A DNA stretch of 64,000 nt from Candidatus Thermofonsia Clade 1 bacterium (lineage in GTDB: Bacteria > Chloroflexota > Anaerolineae > Aggregatilineales > UBA2796): assembly GCA_002794705.1 (NCBI GenBank), contig PGTK01000010.1:1-64000 (forward strand). The letters run 5' to 3'. Of this stretch, positions 17,035 to 24,217 are shown piece after piece. Below the pieces are notes generated by a model that worked only from the letters and a program-made list of their open reading frames with translations, was not told where the DNA came from and searched no databases. The translations under genes and the position numbers were made by a program. Numbering within the stretch: position 1 is the first letter of the stretch; each line of letters starts with the position of its first letter.

Positions 17035-17721
17035 CTACTGAACTACGGGCAACTGTGAGAAAGCGCCGCTCAGGCGCGCCTGAGTCTGCCACATGATCCA
17101 GCCCGTGCCGCCGCTAAAGCGAATCTGCACCCAATCGTTGCGGGCATTGCGCGCCAAGACATCCACCTGCTGACCTAGACCGAGTCCGCCGATCAGGGCT
17201 GAAGAGGCGCTCGGCTCTCTGTAGACTTCCACGCGGTTGACGAATACACGCGCCACAACTGCGATCTGTGGGGTAATGCCCGTGTTGCTGGCAGTTGCGT
17301 TCAGGGCAGGGCGATTGGTGCAGCTGTAGCGGACTGGCTCAAGCGGTCCGCCGACGAAAAAGCCTTCGCTATCCACTTCGTAGGCGGTCACGGCGATGAA
17401 CGAGCCTTCGCGCAAGTTGCGGAAGGTCAGGCGCCGCCCGATCACGAGCGGCGATCCATTGCCTGAAACTTCTGCGAACAGGGTTGGTTCACCGACCTCG
17501 CCAAAAATGCCGTTATTATTCAGATCAACCGTGAAAGCGATGTAATAAGGCGCCGTTCCGCCTGAAAAGCCATCATAGTTCACAAAAGCAGTGACCTGGC
17601 TGCACGTGCGGCGATGCACGGTCAAGCCGTTGATGTTCGCCTCCGCCGATGAAGCGCTGAGCAAAGCGGGCGCTAAGAGGCTCACTGCCACGATCAGGCG
17701 CGTCCATGCGCGAATTTTCAT
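17035..17721 (-). CDS. Exported SH3-domain protein
   Basis: A 228-residue protein with a signal peptide (MKIRAWTRLIVAVSLL, likely cleavage after SSAEA). The middle part is beta-rich with two Cys and a D-L-N-N-N-G segment that could bind calcium. The last 65 residues match a bacterial SH3 (SH3b) domain: VNRVEVYREPSASSALIGGL, GQQVDVLARNARNDWVQI and TGWIMW. SH3b domains usually bind cell-wall peptides or other proteins. The ATG at 17721 has GGAGAG 7 bases upstream. It lies 73 bases after the rRNA methyltransferase gene in the same direction. Confidence 0.75.
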   Translation of the reverse strand: MKIRAWTRLIVAVSLLAPALLSASSAEANINGLTVHRRTCSQVTAFVNYDGFSGGTAPYYIAFTVDLNNNGIFGEVGEPTLFAEVSGNGSPLVIGRRLTFRNLREGSFIAVTAYEVDSEGFFVGGPLEPVRYSCTNRPALNATASNTGITPQIAVVARVFVNRVEVYREPSASSALIGGLGLGQQVDVLARNARNDWVQIRFSGGTGWIMWQTQARLSGAFSQLPVVQ

Positions 17722-17794
17722 GATCGACTCTCCATTCTCTCTACAAAGTGCGTCAGGCATTATACAAAGCCGACTCCGAATGCACAACCAACGC

Positions 17795-19003
17795 TCACCA
17801 GACGCGGCAAAGCAAGCCTTTCAGGTAGGCGCCTTCGGGGAAGGTCAGGGCGACGGGATGATCCACGCCTGCGCTCAGACGGCGCACGATCTGCGCCTCG
17901 CGCCCGGAGTCCTCTAAGGCGCCGAAGACAATTTTCTGGAACAGATCGGCGTCAATCAGTCCAGAGCAGGAGAAAGTCGCCAGGCAGCCGCCCGATCGCA
18001 GCAATTGAAAGGCGAGCAAGTTGATATCTTTGTAGCCGCGTGCAGCACGCTCAATTTGGCGCTGTGTGTGCGCAAATTTGGGCGGATCGAGGATGATGCA
18101 ATCGAATTGGCGTCCCTCAGCGCGGAAACGGCGCAAGACCTCGAAAACATCACCGCACAGGAAGGCGTCATCAGTGGGCGCCAAGCCGTTGAGCGCGTAA
18201 TTGTGCCGTGCGAGGGCAAGCGCTTCTTCTGAGGCTTCAAGATTCAGGACGTGCGCAGCATCGCCGCCCTTGAGCGCCGCAATAGCGAAGGCGCCCGTAT
18301 AGGCAAAGCAATTCAGGACGTGCGCCTTGGGCAGGAAGGCGCTCAGATAGTCGGCTAATATGGCGCGATTCTCGCGCTGATCGAGGTAGAAGCCCGTCTT
18401 GTGTCCGCGATAGATATCTACAGCGTAGCGGCAGCCCGATTCCTCAATTTCGATCAGCGGCGGCGGCGCCTCGCCTAGCAAGACTCCGAGGGTAGGCGGC
18501 AAGCCTTCCTTTTCGCGCACGTCAACGTCGCTGCGCTCATAGATGCCGCGTATCTCAGGCATGAGTTCGCGCAAAAGCGCGGCAAGCTCATGTTTGCGCC
18601 GATCAATGCCGTAGGTGAGCGCCTGCAGCACGAGCCAATTGCCGTAGCGATCCACAATCAAGCCGGGCAGACCGTCGCTCTCAGCGTTGATCAGGCGATA
18701 CGCCGTCGTAGCCCGCTGCAGCGGCATTCGGAGCGCAATGGCGCGCTTGAGACGCGCTCGCCAAAATTCAGGCGTGATCGGCTCATCGCGCCAGGTCAAA
18801 ATGCGCACAGCGATCTGGGCGCGGCTGTTCCAGTAGCCGCGCCCTAGAAAAGCGGCGTTTGAGTCGGCGCTGCGCAGCGCCACGAGGTCGCCGTCGCGTG
18901 GCGCGCCTTCAATCGCCTGCACAGCGCCGCTGTAGAGCCACGGATGGCGGCGCGAGAGCGTCTTGGCGCGATCCACGCCAATGCGGAGCGTCGCCTCGCT
19001 CAT
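17795..19003 (-). CDS. RlmI-like 23S rRNA (cytosine-C5) methyltransferase
   Basis: A 402-residue class I methyltransferase of the RlmI/RlmK type. An N-terminal PUA domain includes RRHPWLYSGAV and G-D-L-V-A-L-R-S. The central EEHD-like linker contains GLPGLIVDRYG. The C-terminal SAM domain holds GFYLDQRENR, VLNCFAYTGAFAIAA (motif I) and the ILDPPKFA motif IV. Family members methylate C1962 of 23S rRNA. The ATG at 19003 overlaps the TGA of the upstream gene (ATGA), which fixes the start; a longer open frame to 19366 is a shadow of that gene. Confidence 0.88.
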   Translation of the reverse strand: MSEATLRIGVDRAKTLSRRHPWLYSGAVQAIEGAPRDGDLVALRSADSNAAFLGRGYWNSRAQIAVRILTWRDEPITPEFWRARLKRAIALRMPLQRATTAYRLINAESDGLPGLIVDRYGNWLVLQALTYGIDRRKHELAALLRELMPEIRGIYERSDVDVREKEGLPPTLGVLLGEAPPPLIEIEESGCRYAVDIYRGHKTGFYLDQRENRAILADYLSAFLPKAHVLNCFAYTGAFAIAALKGGDAAHVLNLEASEEALALARHNYALNGLAPTDDAFLCGDVFEVLRRFRAEGRQFDCIILDPPKFAHTQRQIERAARGYKDINLLAFQLLRSGGCLATFSCSGLIDADLFQKIVFGALEDSGREAQIVRRLSAGVDHPVALTFPEGAYLKGLLCRVW

Positions 19004-19566
19004 GCTTTGCGCAAGACTTTGCGCGTGCGGCGGCGCGGTCTGCGGCGCAACAGCCAGCCGATGAACAGCACGCCGATCACGGTCAGCCAGCTCAGATCGG
19101 CTTCTAAAGGCGGCGGCGTCTGAGCAGTGGTCGGCTCGAAGGTCACTAGATGAATGCGCGGCGCGGCAGCAGCCAGATCGTCGGGGAAGCGCGTTACGCC
19201 CGCCTGCGCGAGGTAGATCGCAGCCGTCGTGGGACGGTAATGGCGCAAATGTGCGAAGGCGTCTGCCATCTCTTTTGTGTCGGTCACGCGGCGCACACTG
19301 ACCGACTGTGTGCCATAGGCGCTCTGCAAAGTTGCCAGTGGATTGGCGAGCGCATTTTGATACCACTGCTCATCAGGCATGGCAAGCGCGTAGATTTTGC
19401 CGTTCACAAAGAAATACGGCACGCTGGCACGGCGCGGAAAGCCGCTCTGCTTGCCGATAGTGGTCAAGAGCAGGTTGAATTGCCCGATCAGGACGCCTAA
19501 GCCGAGCCGCCACAGCCACATGTGCAGATCGGCGGTTTGGGCGCTTGAGTAAGCTGTGTTCCTCAT
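19000..19566 (-). CDS. Deazaflavin (F420)-dependent nitroreductase-family protein
   Basis: A 188-residue protein. The LLTTIGKQSGFPRRASVPYFF segment followed by Y-A-L-A-x-P-D-x-x-W and NALANPLATLQ matches the split beta-barrel F420H2-dependent quinone reductase/nitroreductase family (Ddn-like, DUF385). The fold binds coenzyme F420 or a flavin. A hydrophobic helix near the C-terminus (WLTVIGVLFIGWLL) followed by RRRPRRRTRK anchors it in the membrane with the tail in the cytoplasm. The ATG at 19566 is preceded by AGAGGG. It is translationally coupled to the RlmI-like gene. Confidence 0.75.
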   Translation of the reverse strand: MRNTAYSSAQTADLHMWLWRLGLGVLIGQFNLLLTTIGKQSGFPRRASVPYFFVNGKIYALAMPDEQWYQNALANPLATLQSAYGTQSVSVRRVTDTKEMADAFAHLRHYRPTTAAIYLAQAGVTRFPDDLAAAAPRIHLVTFEPTTAQTPPPLEADLSWLTVIGVLFIGWLLRRRPRRRTRKVLRKA

Positions 19567-19692
19567 CAGAATCCCTCTCATGTGAAAGGACAGACAGCAC
19601 TGCAGCTGATTGTAACACGCTCTGCAAACGTCAAGCAGACCGCCGTTGTTCAAAGTGCTGAGCGCGTGCTATAAGCCGCCTTTGAATCGGAC

Positions 19693-19721
19693 TTGACATT
19701 TCCAAAGCTGCCTGATAGTAT
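19693..19721 (+). promoter_or_regulatory. Promoter for tRNA-Asn
   Basis: A perfect -35 TTGACA (19693-19698) and TAGTAT (19716-19721) with a 17-base spacer, ending 11 bases before the tRNA. Confidence 0.85.
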
Positions 19722-19732
19722 TCTCATCGCCT

Positions 19733-19804
19733 TCCGGAGTAGCTCAATGGCAGAGCGGGCGGCTGTTAACCGCTAGGTTGTAGGTTCGAGTCCTACCTCC
19801 GGAG
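19733..19804 (+). tRNA. tRNA-Asn (GTT)
   Basis: A complete 72-base cloverleaf. The acceptor stem TCCGGAG pairs with CTCCGGA, with discriminator G. The anticodon loop CTGTTAA carries GTT. The T arm is TAGGTTCGAGTCCTA. CCA is not encoded. Confidence 0.97.
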
Positions 19805-19818
19805 CCTCTCAGAGATGG

Positions 19819-19848
19819 AATGCCTGCACATGCGCAGGCATTTTGTGT
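19819..19848 (+). terminator. Intrinsic terminator of tRNA-Asn
   Basis: AATGCCTGC (19819-19827) pairs with GCAGGCATT (19834-19842), followed by a T-rich tail TTGTGTTTT. Confidence 0.88.
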
Positions 19849-19889
19849 TTTATGCGGTAAACTAGGCAAAAGTGATGGGCGAGGTGCCT

Positions 19890-20501
19890 ATGAGCATCCA
19901 TGAGCGTGCCACCGCGACCGATTTTGAGGCATTCCTCAGCCTGCCTGAGAATGCCCACAAGCGTTTTGAGCTACATGACGGAGCGATCCATGAGATGTCG
20001 CCCTCGAGCGAACTGCCGACTGTGCTTGCTATGCGCCTTGCTGTTTTGCTTGGCAGTTACATCTACTCAGCCAACTTAGGCGTGCTGACGGGCGCTGATG
20101 GCGGTTTTGCGCTCACGCCGCATGACGTGCTATCGCCTGATGTCGCCTTCATCCGCGCTGAGCGGCTCACGGGCATACGGCGGCGCGGCTTCTTCCAAAT
20201 CGCGCCTGATTTAGCAATTGAGGTGGTCTCGCCCTCTGACTCGATCACGGCTGTGCAGCGCAAAGCAGCGCGCTATCTAGCGCTGGGCGTGCGCGAGGTC
20301 TGGATCATCTACCCTGATGAGCAAACAGCCGATATTTACCGTCCCACTGAGACGCCTGATCGCCTTGAGGTGCAGCAAATCTCGCCTGAGGGCGCCCTTC
20401 AGAGCGATCTGCTGCCCGATTTCCGTCTGCTGCTCTCGCAGCTGTTTGCGCTTGGCGCCCCGATCCTCGACGATCGTCCGCAGGATGAGAAAGCTGAGTA
20501 G
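19890..20501 (+). CDS. Uma2 family (DUF820) endonuclease-like protein
   Basis: A 203-residue protein of the Uma2 group, a PD-(D/E)xK nuclease fold common in cyanobacteria and Chloroflexota. Features are RFELHDGAIHEMSP at the N-terminus, LSPDVAFIRAERL, then PDLAIEVVSPSDS, where the Asp and Glu match the metal-binding positions, and GVREVWIIYPDEQ. The natural target is unknown; many genomes hold tens of copies. The ATG at 19890 is preceded by GAGG; an ATG at 19875 adds five residues and is possible. It lies just after tRNA-Asn, with the terminator in between, and 18 bases before prmA. Confidence 0.85.
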   Translation: MSIHERATATDFEAFLSLPENAHKRFELHDGAIHEMSPSSELPTVLAMRLAVLLGSYIYSANLGVLTGADGGFALTPHDVLSPDVAFIRAERLTGIRRRGFFQIAPDLAIEVVSPSDSITAVQRKAARYLALGVREVWIIYPDEQTADIYRPTETPDRLEVQQISPEGALQSDLLPDFRLLLSQLFALGAPILDDRPQDEKAE

Positions 20502-20519
20502 CCCACAAGGTAGGGTACT

Positions 20520-21440
20520 ATGCGCTGGATTGAAGTGACGCTTGAAACAGACGGCGAGGCGGCTGAGGCAGTCGCAGAGGTGCTGCGCCGCTACGGACAT
20601 CAAGGCGTTGCCATTGAGCAGGTCGGCTTTTACATCGAGACGTGGGAAGATGAGGTGCCGCCGCCCGATCGCCTTGCTGTGCGCGCCTACCTACCTGATG
20701 ATGAACAGGCTGAAGCCGCCAAAGCGCAGCTGGAAGAGGCGCTCTACCAGCTGAATCGCTTGTATGCTGCTGTACCAACAACGCCCAGCTACCGCGTGAT
20801 TGACGAACAAGATTGGGCAGAGGCGTGGAAAGCGAACTATCATCCGCTGCGCATCGGGCGGCGCATCACGGTGCGCCCGCTATGGATCGAAGTCGAGAGC
20901 GCACCTGATGACGTAGTGATAGCGCTCGATCCAGGCATGGCATTTGGCACAGGCACACATCCCAGCACGCAACTGGTGCTGGAAGCCGCGGAAGACCTCC
21001 TACCTGAGCGGCGAGGGGCGCATGTTCTAGATTTGGGCTGCGGCTCAGGCATTTTGGCGATTGGCGCAGCAAAATTAGGTGCAGGGAGCATTCGCGCTCT
21101 AGACACTGACCCAATGGCAGTGCGCATCACGCTCGAAAATGCAGCGGCGAACGGCGTGCAGGGGATGATCAGCGCCGAAGCGGGCAGTCTAGAGCAATTG
21201 CGGGCTAACGGCGAGTCGTTCGATCTCGCACTGGTGAACATCCTCGCCAAAGTGATCGTCACCATGTGCGATCAGGGACTAGGCGAGGTGATCAAGCCGA
21301 ACGGCATCGGCGTCTTCGGCGGGATCATTGAAGAGCAAGCCGATGAAGTAGAGGCGGCGCTTATCCGCACAGGCTTGACGCCCTACAAGCGCCGCACCTC
21401 AGGCGATTGGGTCGTCATAGAGGCGCGGCGCACAACATAG
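20520..21440 (+). CDS. prmA: Ribosomal protein L11 methyltransferase PrmA
   Basis: A 306-residue PrmA. The N-terminal substrate-recognition domain (about 1-95) is followed by the linker segment WAEAWKANYHPLRIG and the catalytic domain. Signature motifs are DPGMAFGTGTHPSTQLVLEA, the SAM-binding VLDLGCGSGILAI and LVNILAKVI. PrmA trimethylates several amino groups of ribosomal protein L11 in the cytoplasm. The start is an ATG with AAGGT about 10 bases before it. The C-terminal GDWVVIEARR is standard. Confidence 0.95.
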   Translation: MRWIEVTLETDGEAAEAVAEVLRRYGHQGVAIEQVGFYIETWEDEVPPPDRLAVRAYLPDDEQAEAAKAQLEEALYQLNRLYAAVPTTPSYRVIDEQDWAEAWKANYHPLRIGRRITVRPLWIEVESAPDDVVIALDPGMAFGTGTHPSTQLVLEAAEDLLPERRGAHVLDLGCGSGILAIGAAKLGAGSIRALDTDPMAVRITLENAAANGVQGMISAEAGSLEQLRANGESFDLALVNILAKVIVTMCDQGLGEVIKPNGIGVFGGIIEEQADEVEAALIRTGLTPYKRRTSGDWVVIEARRTT

Positions 21441-21442
21441 CG

Positions 21443-22783
21443 CTATTGGCGAATCTTAAATTCGCACGAATTGGGATAGCTATAGCCGATCTCAACGCGA
21501 AAATCATAGGGCGCGTTCGGATCGGGCTGTGCGATCACATTGCGCTCCGAGACGCGCAAAGCGCGCCGCAGAATGGCAAGACTGTTCGGCTTAGCGCCGC
21601 CCGTGTAGTCGTAGATAGTGGTGAAATTGCGCGCTTGCGCTGTCTGCGTGCCGAGCATGGTCACTGCAAAGCCCTCGCGCATCAGACGCTCAGCCGCCAC
21701 CTGGTGGTACTGCAAAAGCGGCTCAATGGCGGAAACGGCTACTGTCGGCGCCTCGCCGTAAAGCCGATTGCGCGTAGGCGGCGTGTAGAGGTCTTGCACA
21801 GCCCGCGCCATTGCCTCTGGAATGGGCAACCACGTGAACATGCCGTTATCGCTTGTATACCACTGCGTAAAATGCTCCTTGAAGACCAAGTTGATATGCT
21901 GGATACGGTTGAGATCGAGGCTGAGCGCTAACGGCACCAAGCTCAACAGGTCAGCCGCGCTCATGTCGGTATCCACAAGGCGCAACAGACGCGGCACGAG
22001 GTCAGTTGCCTGAGCAAACAGATTGGCGGCACGCGCTTGACGCCAAATTGCCGTCAAAATCTCCATCTGCCGCCTGCCCCGATCCATATCTGTGCTGCTG
22101 CCACGCGCACGGGCATACCAGAGCGCCGTATCAGCGTCCATACGATGCAAGCCGATATCCATACGATAGACCTGATAGCTATTCGGATCGTGCGGATCGA
22201 GATCAGGGCTGATCAAGCGGTTGCCCTCAATCGCGCAGTCCACACCGATGCGCAAGCCACCCAGTGCGTCAATAATCTCACGAAACTCTGTGAAGCCGAT
22301 TCGAGCGTAGTGATCCACCTTGATGCCGAAGTTGTAGAGCAGCGTCTCGCGCAGCAGCTGGACGTAATTCTCCGAACCGTAGCGCTTGATGCCAAGCGCC
22401 GCCACAGTGTTCAGCTTATGCATGGTATCGTTTGGCACGTAGACGTACAGATCGCGCGGCAGGTACATCAGACTGACCGTGCCGTGCGTCCGATTGATGA
22501 CCACAACGATGATCACATCAGTGCGCCCGACTATGCCGCGCTGCCACGAGTCGCTGCCCAAGACCAGAATCGTCAGCACATCGTCATAGATAACGGGCAT
22601 TGGCGCAGCAGGCGGAATAGCAGTTGGCGGCGGCTTGAGCGGCGTAGCATACGTGCCAAAAATGACCAGAGTCGGCGCGGCAGTGCCTTGCGCAGCGCTT
22701 GAGGGCGCACTTGGCGCCGCCATAAACAGGAGTCCGATAGCACAAAGCGCGGTCAAGAGCCATAAGAGGACTGTGCGTTGCAT
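21443..22783 (-). CDS. LytR-CpsA-Psr (LCP) family cell-wall glycopolymer ligase
   Basis: A 446-residue LCP protein. A signal anchor at about residues 4-22 places it outside the membrane. The LCP domain (about 70-270) has ILVLGSDSWQRGIVGRTDVIIVV, LMYLPRDLYVYVP, the KLNTVAALGIKRYG segment and the catalytic RGSSTDMDRGRRQ motif. The C-terminal part after about residue 345 resembles the LytR_C domain. LCP enzymes move undecaprenyl-phosphate-linked glycopolymers onto peptidoglycan or proteins. The ATG at 22783 has AAGGA upstream; the frame extends to 22822 without support. It converges on prmA with a 2-base gap. Confidence 0.88.
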   Translation of the reverse strand: MQRTVLLWLLTALCAIGLLFMAAPSAPSSAAQGTAAPTLVIFGTYATPLKPPPTAIPPAAPMPVIYDDVLTILVLGSDSWQRGIVGRTDVIIVVVINRTHGTVSLMYLPRDLYVYVPNDTMHKLNTVAALGIKRYGSENYVQLLRETLLYNFGIKVDHYARIGFTEFREIIDALGGLRIGVDCAIEGNRLISPDLDPHDPNSYQVYRMDIGLHRMDADTALWYARARGSSTDMDRGRRQMEILTAIWRQARAANLFAQATDLVPRLLRLVDTDMSAADLLSLVPLALSLDLNRIQHINLVFKEHFTQWYTSDNGMFTWLPIPEAMARAVQDLYTPPTRNRLYGEAPTVAVSAIEPLLQYHQVAAERLMREGFAVTMLGTQTAQARNFTTIYDYTGGAKPNSLAILRRALRVSERNVIAQPDPNAPYDFRVEIGYSYPNSCEFKIRQ

Positions 22784-22995
22784 AGCGCGGAAATCCTTCA
22801 CAAGCAATACAGTGGTGAACAAGCATAGCGCATTCTTAAAAAAAGCGGTTAGAGCGTAGGGAAAGGATAGCGAAAGCGTGCTGTTGCCAAAGATCGGGTT
22901 GTGTATTCAAGCGCAAGGCGCTAGACTATTCAGGCATTAGGCGCTGATACAAGCCTACGCGCCGCCTGCTTTTGTTTCGAGGAGAGATTCTTTCC

Positions 22996-23871
22996 GTGAC
23001 CAACACGCCAACTCCCGTCAATGGCATTCGCATTCCGCAATATGTGATCATCCTTGTGGTGATTTTGTTCTCGCTCGGCGCGCTGCTGGCGCTCTCGCAG
23101 GGTATTGATGAGCGTGCCTTTGTGCGCGCTGAATTTACAGCTACGCCTGCCCCAACTGCCACGCCCGTTGATCCCTTCGCTGACCTGACCTTCACCACGT
23201 GGCGTAGCGAGGGCGATCTGCTGAGTATGGAAATTCCTGCCAATTGGCAAGTCCAGCCGGCTGATGACAGCCCTGTAGGCTTCACTTTCACGCCTCCAGC
23301 AACCAGTAATATCGGCATTGGGCTTTTGGTGCTATCCATTGCTGAGCTAGGTGTCCCGGGTTTGCCCGCTGATGCCTCTCCAGAGGCGATTTTGAGGGCG
23401 GCTATCCCAGCTGAGGCGGAGCGCGTGCGCGCTGTGGAGGCAGGCAATCTGAAAGGCGCTGGACTCAAGCAATCTGAGGCGAACGTGGATCAGCGCACGG
23501 GCGAGCTAGTCGGCAGTGACCGCGAGCTATGGCTGCTCTCAGTGGACTCCAAGCATGTGATGTTGTTGCAGGCAGTTGCGCCCACACAGCGCTGGGCGCA
23601 AATGGAAGAAGTTTTCGGGCGTGCCGTGCGCAGCCTGAATGTGAACGTGGAAGCGGTCTTGGCGCGTATGGCGCCCGCTCCAACTGCTGAGCCGACTGCC
23701 GAAGCAACGGCAGAGCCAACCGCCGAACCGACCGCTGAGGCAACAGCCGAGCCAACCGCTGAGCCGACGGCTGAAGTTACACCAGAGGCAACAGCTGCAC
23801 CAACTGCCACGCCTGAGCCAGCTGGTCCGCCTATGCCGACTATGCCGCCATCGCCGACGCCTGCCAACTAG
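22996..23871 (+). CDS. Membrane-anchored protein with TAEP-repeat tail
   Basis: A 291-residue protein with an N-terminal membrane anchor (YVIILVVILFSLGALLAL), a Thr/Pro-rich linker and an outer domain (about 55-220) of unknown function, resembling the PsbP/MOG1-like lipoprotein domains often found after such linkers (DLLSMEIPANWQV; VMLLQAVAPTQRW). The tail is a four-residue TAEP/TAEA repeat. The GTG at 22996 is chosen because GAGGAGAG lies 10 bases upstream; a TTG at 22972 overlaps that site. The gene is divergent from the LCP gene. Confidence 0.72.
   Translation: MTNTPTPVNGIRIPQYVIILVVILFSLGALLALSQGIDERAFVRAEFTATPAPTATPVDPFADLTFTTWRSEGDLLSMEIPANWQVQPADDSPVGFTFTPPATSNIGIGLLVLSIAELGVPGLPADASPEAILRAAIPAEAERVRAVEAGNLKGAGLKQSEANVDQRTGELVGSDRELWLLSVDSKHVMLLQAVAPTQRWAQMEEVFGRAVRSLNVNVEAVLARMAPAPTAEPTAEATAEPTAEPTAEATAEPTAEPTAEVTPEATAAPTATPEPAGPPMPTMPPSPTPAN
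23683..23775 (+). repeat. Coding tandem repeat, 12-base unit (Thr-Ala-Glu-Pro/Ala)
   Basis: Thirty-one codons spell TAEP or TAEA units in a row near the end of the membrane-anchored protein. Third-base positions differ between units, so the repeat is old rather than a recent slippage product. Confidence 0.75.
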
Positions 23872-23939
23872 CGCCCAGACTGATAGCCCTTCACAAGGCA
23901 GCCGCTGAAAATTTCTCAGCGATTGCCTAACAAATGCGC

Positions 23940-23967
23940 TTGACAAGATCGGCTTCGCTGATATAAT
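23940..23967 (+). promoter_or_regulatory. Consensus promoter upstream of rpoC
   Basis: Perfect TTGACA (23940-23945) and perfect TATAAT (23962-23967) with 16 bases between. It is the strongest promoter seen in the window. Transcription would start near 23974, about 245 bases before rpoC and upstream of an intrinsic terminator. An inverted repeat GGTGTTTAC (23970-23978) / GTAAACACC (24001-24009) overlaps the start. Confidence 0.88.
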
Positions 23968-23979
23968 ATGGTGTTTACT

Positions 23980-24081
23980 ATGCAGGCAGCTGGCAAAAGG
24001 GTAAACACCGTTGGTCGGCACATGGGAAAACGCTCTCATGAGATGGCTCTGCGTGCGCTGCTGTCTGCGCATTTCAAATAG
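23980..24081 (+). CDS. Possible 33-codon leader peptide in the rpoC leader
   Basis: An open frame ATG..TAG between the promoter and the terminator. The 33 residues are basic and start MQAAGKRVNTVGRH. It begins about 6 bases after the predicted transcript start, so it would be nearly leaderless. It stops 10 bases before the terminator hairpin. No ribosome binding site is visible, and a frame of this length can occur by chance, so this is a suggestion only. Confidence 0.25.
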   Translation: MQAAGKRVNTVGRHMGKRSHEMALRALLSAHFK

Positions 24082-24091
24082 CCGCCTACCG

Positions 24092-24132
24092 GACCTCTGA
24101 ACGGCGCCACGCGCTGCTCAGCGGTCTTTTTT
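24092..24132 (+). terminator. Intrinsic terminator inside the rpoC leader (possible attenuator)
   Basis: A long stem, GACCTCTGAACGGCG paired with CGCTGCTCAGCGGTC (24092-24106 with 24112-24126), has two mismatches and one G-T pair and is followed by six T residues (24127-24132). It lies between the consensus promoter and rpoC in the rpoC direction. It therefore must either be read through under control or end a separate RNA of about 160 bases. Confidence 0.85.
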
Positions 24133-24217
24133 GTTGAGAGGGGCGAGCGCCACCTCTTGAAAAAACCGTCTCAAGCCATCGTCAGGTCGTATCCGTTAGC
24201 GCAGAGGAGGAAGAGCC

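Noticed and set aside
19004..19366. Extension of the RlmI-like gene upstream
   Set aside because: It overlaps the F420-type protein in another frame; the ATGA junction gives the proper start.
23490..23867. Long minus-strand frame rich in Ser-Ala-Val-Gly repeats opposite the TAEP-repeat protein
   Set aside because: It is the mirror of a coding tandem repeat on the plus strand; it has no ribosome binding site and no family features.
23974..24132. rpoC leader as SRP RNA, 6S RNA or an L10-type ribosomal leader
   Set aside because: The conserved SRP GGAAG loop, a 6S-like long central bubble and the L10 leader core are not visible; the identity was left open.
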